A DNA stretch of 64,000 bases from Ectobius pallidus (lineage: Eukaryota; Arthropoda; Insecta; Blattodea; Ectobiidae): assembly GCA_964059195.1 (NCBI GenBank), contig CAXKWD010000005.1:145043686-145107685 (forward strand), given 5' to 3'. Position 1 is the stretch's first letter; each line of letters starts with the position of its first letter. Below are positions 57,960 through 64,000 of the stretch, in pieces. The translations under genes were made by a program, and so were the position numbers. A model generated the notes under the pieces. That model was not told where the DNA came from, did no database searches, and saw nothing but the letters and a program-made list of their open reading frames with translations.

Positions 57960-60080
57960 TTCTAAAAGTATTAAAATAATATTCCACGTGTAACTATTTC
58001 GTTATAATTTATTCTGCATTAGGTATTCTATCAGTGTAAAGATCTTCTTGATTTAAGAACCTGGTTTATTACCAAGTCTTATTTATCTTTTTTAAGTTAT
58101 TATTGTATTTTTTCACAAGTTTTACTGGAATAACCTATTAATATTATAACAATTTGGTGACCGTATTTCAATTTTCAGAATTAGTGTTGTTTTACGTTTT
58201 ACATTCTATTTCCATACCATTTAATAAAAATTTAGAATTACATCAATACCGTAAGTTGGAAAATTCCGAGGCTGATAATGGCATTGTTTACTAAAATATA
58301 AGATTTTTCAAACTCTATTGAGTTTTATAAATGAATATGTCTAATGTCTGAAAATTGGGGTTTTCCATTGTCACCCCACGGTAATTTCATGTCATAATAT
58401 TTTGTTGTCGAAGAGTGTAAGCAACTTTCTAATGAAAATATTGAGCTTTGCCTATGATGATGGGCCTGTAAGTTAAAAAATAATATATGTAATTATTTTG
58501 AGTTTCTTTTTAATTTAAGTATACATTTTCAAAATTGAACTACTTGTACTGGAAATTTGCTTGAAGCCGTGTTTCATATCTATGCTGGTTCAGTGTAATT
58601 AATTTTAAAAGTTCTCAACATTAAATCTTCAAATCCTAGAATCTTTGCCTTTATGCTTTTTGCAAATGCATGCATGCATTAATTTTAAAAGTTCTCAAAA
58701 TTAAATCTTCAAATCCTAGAATCTTTGCCTTTATGCTTTTTGCAAATGCATGCATTTAAAAAGCGGCATTAACATACAAAATAATTTTAACATAATTTTC
58801 ATTTTTAAAAATAAGTTAATTTTTTACATGATTTTCTATTAATTTCTACATGGCATTAGGGATTGGGATAAGTGGGCTATATACCACAATTAATAAGGTA
58901 ATTTGAAGTTTCCAGTAAATTAATTTTGAAATGTAAAATTTTTTGACACATTTTCAAACACTTAAGAAATTTCTCCTCCAGTTTTGAACAGGCGAGTGCT
59001 GACTTACATAGGAACGCGGCCCCCCCCCCAGTAACGAGATCTATTTAGACGTATTACTGCACAATCCCCATAATTTCTCAAAGCCATGTTAATGATCGTA
59101 TATCTGTCAGTATGATACTATAATGTCAGTATAGTAGTTATGTAAAATAGGAAGAAAATATAAAGACGGAAGGGTTAGTTCCCAGGATGCCTTCACGGCC
59201 CACGAGAAGAGACCAACGGTTTTGTAAACTTTAAATCGTGTATACATGATTTTACATTGCCCATGCTATATATTAAACAAACATACAGTTAGATGTCAGA
59301 GTACTGTCACTAGTAAAATTTGGGTTAATATCACAAGCTAATTATAAATGAATTTCTTTCTTATTAAATGATACGTAGGATATGATTTCAAAGTGAATTT
59401 TATTTTATTCTTTTCCTTAGCATACTGAGTCAAGGTAGATATTATTCTCATAGATAGAGAACAACGAGAGGTTCTAATTTTTAAAACAAATGTTCATTAT
59501 TTTCACATCTCTTTTAGCTTATATGTAGCTTAAGGGACAACGCTACCTTTTCTCAAAATCTATACTAAAGTTAGGCACTTGATCTCTTTTGCAGTTTTTA
59601 CGTATATACCAAGTGTCAGTATTGAAAAAAAGAATGTTCAAGAATGTACTTATTTACTAAATGATGTAATTTTTTCTTTATAAAATTTTTTATCAACATT
59701 TTTAAATGCCTCGTGATCTGTAAATATTTCATAAATTAACAATTCGAAAAATGTTTTTCATTGTATGTAAGACATTTAAGTAAACTAATCCTGAAAATTT
59801 CAAGATCGTAGGTTAAGTAAAAGCTGAGAAAAAGTAGGCCTACCTTTTATATGGAAAAAGTAAACTTAGGGAAATGAGCTTCAAAGATAAAACATCCCTA
59901 CACCATAGTCTGGACCTTCTCAGAAAATTAAAAAATATAACATGGATAGAAATATAGTTCAATTATGTATGATACATCATTTTAAAGAGGAAAGTCCAGA
60001 GGGTAAAATACAACAATAAAACGGAAATCACAATTTTCATTAAAAAAAATCAATCCCATTTCCCCTTAAATATACCCAAC
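57960..60080. other. AT-rich sequence with one tandem duplication
   Basis: Apart from the duplication at 58599-58757 I see no gene or repeat family. A C-run lies at 59021-59030. Confidence 0.45.
58599..58757 (+). repeat. 80-bp tandem duplication
   Basis: Two head-to-tail copies starting TTAATTTTAAAAGTTCTCAA and ending in TTTGCAAATGCATGCAT, period 80, with essentially one substitution (CTCAACA versus CTCAAAA). Recent duplication or assembly artefact. Confidence 0.95.
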
Positions 60081-60126
60081 CGTTGTGTGTGTATATATAT
60101 ATGTGTGTGTATATATATATTTTTTA
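60080..60126 (+). repeat. (TG)n/(TA)n microsatellite
   Basis: TGTGTGTGTATATATATATG followed by a second TG and TA run. Confidence 0.95.
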
Positions 60127-60615
60127 TCGAAGAAGGTAAAGGCATGAAGCTGTTTCAGTGTTCAGTACTTATGCATTTACGTAAGAACAAGTGCACGTAG
60201 ATGCGATAAATGAAAGTGATAATAATAAAACGATAAAAATATGACGATAGACACTTGCGATCGCGCGAAATCCCATATAAATATTCGTATACTGGATTGA
60301 TCACTGATTTATGGCTGAATAGTCCAAGTAAAATCTTTATGTTGAATTTGCACACAATTGCACACAATTTGCACCTTCGTTCGTTACTTTTCAGGCACCT
60401 CAGTTGTAATATTGACAATAATCTGCGGTTATGTAGGGCTGCCGAGGATTTCCTCGCCAGATTACAGCAGCATTAGAAGCAGCAGCAATGGATTTAAAGG
60501 TGAAAGTCACATTTAGTGTATACGTGTTTCGCCTATTAAGTTCACAAGTAAAAGTTTTGTCGTGTTTACACTCTGTGTTTTCCTTGTAAACTACTAGCGC
60601 TTAGTGAAACATCTA

Positions 60616-60664
60616 CATAATAACAATAATAACAACAACAATAATAATGACAATAATAATAAGC
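60616..60664 (+). repeat. (AAT/AAC)n microsatellite
   Basis: Imperfect trinucleotide run of ATA/ACA units. Mirrored as Tyr/Cys-rich spurious frames on the other strand. Confidence 0.85.
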
Positions 60665-61083
60665 TAGTAGTAAAGTAAAGTGATCCCTATACAGGCCGTG
60701 AAGGGTTTCGGAAGGTCCTAGATGTTTAGACATTCGGCCCATAAACACTTTATTGAAAGTTTTATATTCTGAAAATGTAAATTAAGGAGTTAAATTCTCA
60801 TATTAACTTATACTCGTTACAGTTCACTGAACGAAAAGAGAAAGAAAAAATGTTTTTAATCCCCCCCCCCCAAAGAAATAATTTAAAGATAAAGGTAAAA
60901 ATCTCTTCCATGCCAAATACATTAACTTAGCAGGTCTTAAGGTTGTAGGTCTCCTATAGCCCAAGGGTTGTTCCTGGTATGAATTACTGTTAAGAGGCTG
61001 AGTCGACTCCAGAGTCAATAATAATAGTAACAACAGTAATAATAACGCTGTAATATGATATTATTATATGAATGCATTGGCCT

Positions 61084-61283
61084 ACCTTTTATTTCTGCAC
61101 ACGCAAGACTTAACTTCCTTTCTTAAGTGAGATTACAATTGAGTAGTAAAATTCTGATAAGAAAGGTCTTAAATTTTAATAAGGACCTTTTATTTCTGCA
61201 CACGCAAGACTTAACTTCCTTTCTTAAGTGAGATTACAATTGAGTAGTAAAATTCTGATAAGAAAGGTCTTAAATTTTAATAA
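61084..61283 (+). repeat. 101-bp tandem duplication
   Basis: Copies begin ACCTTTTATTTCTGCACACG at 61084 and at 61185 and run through GGTCTTAAATTTTAATAA with no difference seen by eye. Confidence 0.95.
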
Positions 61284-61348
61284 CGAATCATTAAAATGAT
61301 AATAAGACCTAACCTGTTGAAGGTTTCAGTTGCCAAGTAAATTTGAAA

Positions 61349-61500
61349 GAATTTAGAGTATTTTGGTACTTCTGAATAAAAACATATAATTAGTATTGAT
61401 GAGTTTGCTCTAGTTTCAAGATAGGGATATTGTCGAAAAATTGAATTTTGCCCGATATTAGAACGAATTTAGAGTATTTTGGGACTTCTGAATAAAAAAA
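61349..61500 (+). repeat. diverged direct repeat, period 116
   Basis: GAATTTAGAGTATTTTGG then ACTTCTGAATAAAA occurs at 61349 and 61465 with one substitution in the core. Flanks are less similar. Confidence 0.7.
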
Positions 61501-62560
61501 AGTTAATAAGTTGTATTAATGAATGGGCTGCCTATTCATCCGGCGAGGCCCTACGTGTCCTTGATTGGTCAAAAAATTAAGCATGTGATCTATAGAAATT
61601 CTAGTTTTGAGATATTCAAAATTATCGACGAATTAACAAGCCTGATACTATACAACATATATATATATGCGCCTTCCTTCATGTTTATTAATTTTGAAAA
61701 TACAACAGCATGAACTTCTCCATATGGAGGCCGTTTAAAAACTGTAACACATTTCATTACGTTTGTGGTAAATACCGTGTGCAAAAAAACACAGAAAATA
61801 ATACCACTGATTTTGTAAAGCTCGTATATTTTGGGTTAGTTTGAAATAAAGCTTGGGATTAAGACAAGTCTTGGGCTCTAAATATGGTTTTGAAAATTTT
61901 TGTAAACTGTTGACTACAGTGAAGAAAGTCAAGAAGAAAAGTTTTAAATTTGGTGTTGTAAATCTATGGCGAGAGCGAAAACCCCACTATGCCAACTATT
62001 ATTTTTGTGCTGTCAATGTGAAAGGTCTCAGAAACGTAAGTGGAAATAAGAAATTACGTAATTCCAAAACGATAATTATATGTGGACAGAAGTCTGGAAC
62101 AGAGCATAGGCCTACTACAGGCCTAATTTAAATTGCCAACCGTGAATCAATTATCATTTTGTAAAACAGGAAAATACGATAAAGACCCTCCTTCCTCAGG
62201 TAATTCATAAAAACTTTACCTACCAAGTCCATATAGATAAGAGAACTGAAATCGGACGTTTCAGTTCGTGCTTTTGCAACTTTCTTTGTGTTAGTTGAAC
62301 TTGAACTTGTCTTTTGTTAGCTCCTTCTTATAAAATAACTTCCAAGAGAAATACTTTCAATACCAGTATAAAAACAAAAGTTATTTGAGGTTCGCAAGGT
62401 ATATGGGGTATTCTGTATAAAATATTAGATTTAATGTGAAGTTCATTTGTTTGTAAGTTTTCAAAATTTGGTAGTAGAATTTAGATAGCAAAGTTGTTTA
62501 AATAGATTATGTAATAATGTCCAAATAAATTGAAAGAACCCTATATTATGTATGCTAATT

Positions 62561-62793
62561 GTGTGGTCTCGAGGTTAGAGTAGCTGGCTACGGATCCAAA
62601 GACGCGGGACTGATTCCCGGTACCTCCTGGGATTTCCTGAAGTAGGGACGTCTGGAACGGGATGCACTTAACCTCGTGATTCAAACTGAGGCTCCGGTCA
62701 TAGAAACCATCATTATCGGCCTATGGTGAATGATGCTTCGGTCGGATGGTTGGCTTAGATCCTTCAGGGATGTAGCGCCATGGAGTTAGTTAA
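62561..62793 (+). mobile_element. tRNA-derived SINE (family A)
   Basis: Head GTGGTCTCGAGGTTAGAGTA, box B-like GGGACTGATTCCCGG, body through TTCAGGGATGTAGCGCCATG. Same order of blocks as the 2.5-kb copy, diverged at many positions, indicating old insertions. Confidence 0.75.
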
Positions 62794-62837
62794 TACTCGT
62801 ATGTAGAGATCTGTAGGCTAATGCAAAATCTTTTAAA

Positions 62838-63035
62838 ATGAGCGAGGTGGCTGAGATGCTAACTCGCATTCGGGAGGTCCCAGGTTCAAATCCCGTGGCC
62901 GGTCAATTTGACTTGGAGTTTTTCATGATTTCCCCAGTCGTAAAGGCGAATGCCGAATTGAATATTTACATACCATGAACCATCCTCACCACTTCATCCT
63001 GTATCATATCCATTTAAGTTAATAAGTTATCAGTG
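62838..63035 (+). mobile_element. tRNA-derived SINE (family C)
   Basis: A well-preserved tRNA-like head (GAGCGAGGTGGCTGAGATGC then AGGTTCAAATCCCGTGGCCG, with A and B boxes) continues into a body with TTTCATGATTTCCCCAG and TACCATGAACCATCCTCACC. A second copy lies at 20258-20455. Confidence 0.7.
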
Positions 63036-63850
63036 GAAATTTACTCCACTAAATACACCGACAATAGAAACAATTGACAAGCAATATTTCCATGGCCTAC
63101 CGTACTGTACAGACACAGATCCCGATCTCCTGATATACCCTCGAAGCTAAAAGGAGTATAAACACAGCCGAAATAAAAAACATCTTTGATGGACCTTACA
63201 TTCGTAAAAAAAGATATCATTAATTGAAATCATTCACAATGAAATGCGATACAATCTTTCTACATACATATTTCCGCACATTCCTTTCTAATCACGAATC
63301 CACAACGGATGCTATTTTCTGGTTTATAAACCAGGTTATTTACTCTTCTTCAGCTAGTTTTGTTGTTCGAGAACTGTCCATGTTGACAGGAAATTACTGT
63401 GAAGAAATAAGCAAGTTGTTACAGACAATGGAGATGGCAAATGTCGGCACCGAACTTTCATCACCGTGAATTGCACATACGTAGATAGGACCGGTGACTT
63501 GGCCTCATTTGCCTCAGCAGAAAACTCTAGCATTCATAAATAAGCAAACAGATGTGTGCGCTCTCTCTGACTTCCTGAATTACATCTGTGTTCTGATGCG
63601 CTTCTCTATACCAATTATTATCACTAGGGCTCGGAAGTGTATTAATAATCATATTTTTAATAATGCCCTCTGTTACGTGCTAGTGTTAAATGTGTTCCAG
63701 ACATGAAAGAAAAAATAGAAAATTTATGGTCTCAATTTCCATTATGTTGCTTATTTTGTTAGTTTTCCGATAATGCATCATATTTACTTGAAAGTAAAAT
63801 ATTCGTGCGTATTTTATTAATTTATCACATTTTAACGGCATCTTTCTGAC
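63036..63850. other. no recognised feature
   Basis: An 81-codon frame at 63224-63469 (reads FFRTFLSNHESTTDAIFWFI) is open but unrecognised. No repeat family found. Confidence 0.35.
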
Positions 63851-63857
63851 AGATTTT

Positions 63858-63884
63858 AAGAAAGAAAGAAAGAAAGAAAGAAAG
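63858..63884 (+). repeat. (GAAA)n microsatellite
   Basis: Six to seven AAGA/GAAA tetranucleotide units near the right edge of the window. Confidence 0.95.
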
Positions 63885-64000
63885 CAAAAAGAGGAAATAA
63901 GTAATTATTTCCGTTAAACGCAGGTTTGGAAAACGACCCCCTTAAGATCATTTAAAAGACGTTTTCATTTGGATAATATCAATAGAGGTTAAATGTGTAA

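Noticed and set aside
62838..62905. Possible tRNA gene
   Set aside because: The cloverleaf-like head with A and B boxes runs directly into a SINE body shared with 20.26 kb, so it is a SINE promoter rather than a tRNA gene.

Overview
The window looks like a stretch of a large, AT-rich, repeat-dense insect nuclear genome. The one recognisable host gene is a chitin deacetylase of the arthropod cuticle type, split by spliceosomal introns. Almost everything else is intron, intergenic DNA or transposable-element debris. The species cannot be fixed from sequence alone. A hemimetabolous insect such as a cockroach or termite is my inference, from the large introns, the mix of RTE/CR1-like LINE tails, tRNA-derived SINEs and hAT relics, and very frequent copies of the octamer TAGGCCTA.

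Host gene (about 31.3-39.0 kb, minus strand). Five coding exons can be joined in phase (38979-38792, 38654-38505, 38331-38232, 34824-34503, 32690-31862). They give a 528-residue partial protein with a chitin-binding peritrophin-A domain, an LDL-receptor class A module and a complete CE4 polysaccharide deacetylase domain with all five catalytic motifs. This is chitin deacetylase 1 (serpentine type). The first exon, with the start codon and most of the signal peptide, was not found.

Left flank (1-31 kb). It holds a reverse SINE at 2.5 kb, a LINE 3' end at 3.4 kb, a decayed transposase at 4.1-4.6 kb, two degenerate minisatellite blocks at 6.1-7.7 kb and a rearranged mariner with two 3' ends at 9.8-10.3 kb. 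Further right lie a SINE at 15.2-17.9 kb split by a 2.4-kb hAT-like element with GGTCTT repeats at both ends, a small hAT at 19.8 kb, a hAT at 21.3-21.9 kb with TATCGA-type subterminal repeats, more SINEs and RTE-like LINE tails.

Right flank (39-64 kb). A Harbinger-like MITE lies at 39.6-40.4 kb. A nested structure follows at 46.4-55.1 kb: a hAT-like element split by an 8-kb LTR retrotransposon. Its two 1.48-kb LTRs look identical to the eye, which means a very recent insertion. Its only long ORF is a 720-residue Gag with a coiled coil, a retrotransposon gag core and an Arg/Asn/Tyr-rich tail without a zinc knuckle. No protease, reverse transcriptase or integrase is present. I consider this gag-only element the most interesting object in the window. 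The rest is further repeat relics, tandem duplications at 58.6 and 61.1 kb and two SINEs near 62.6-63.0 kb.

Repeat calls were made by eye, so boundaries are approximate unless a target-site duplication is quoted.
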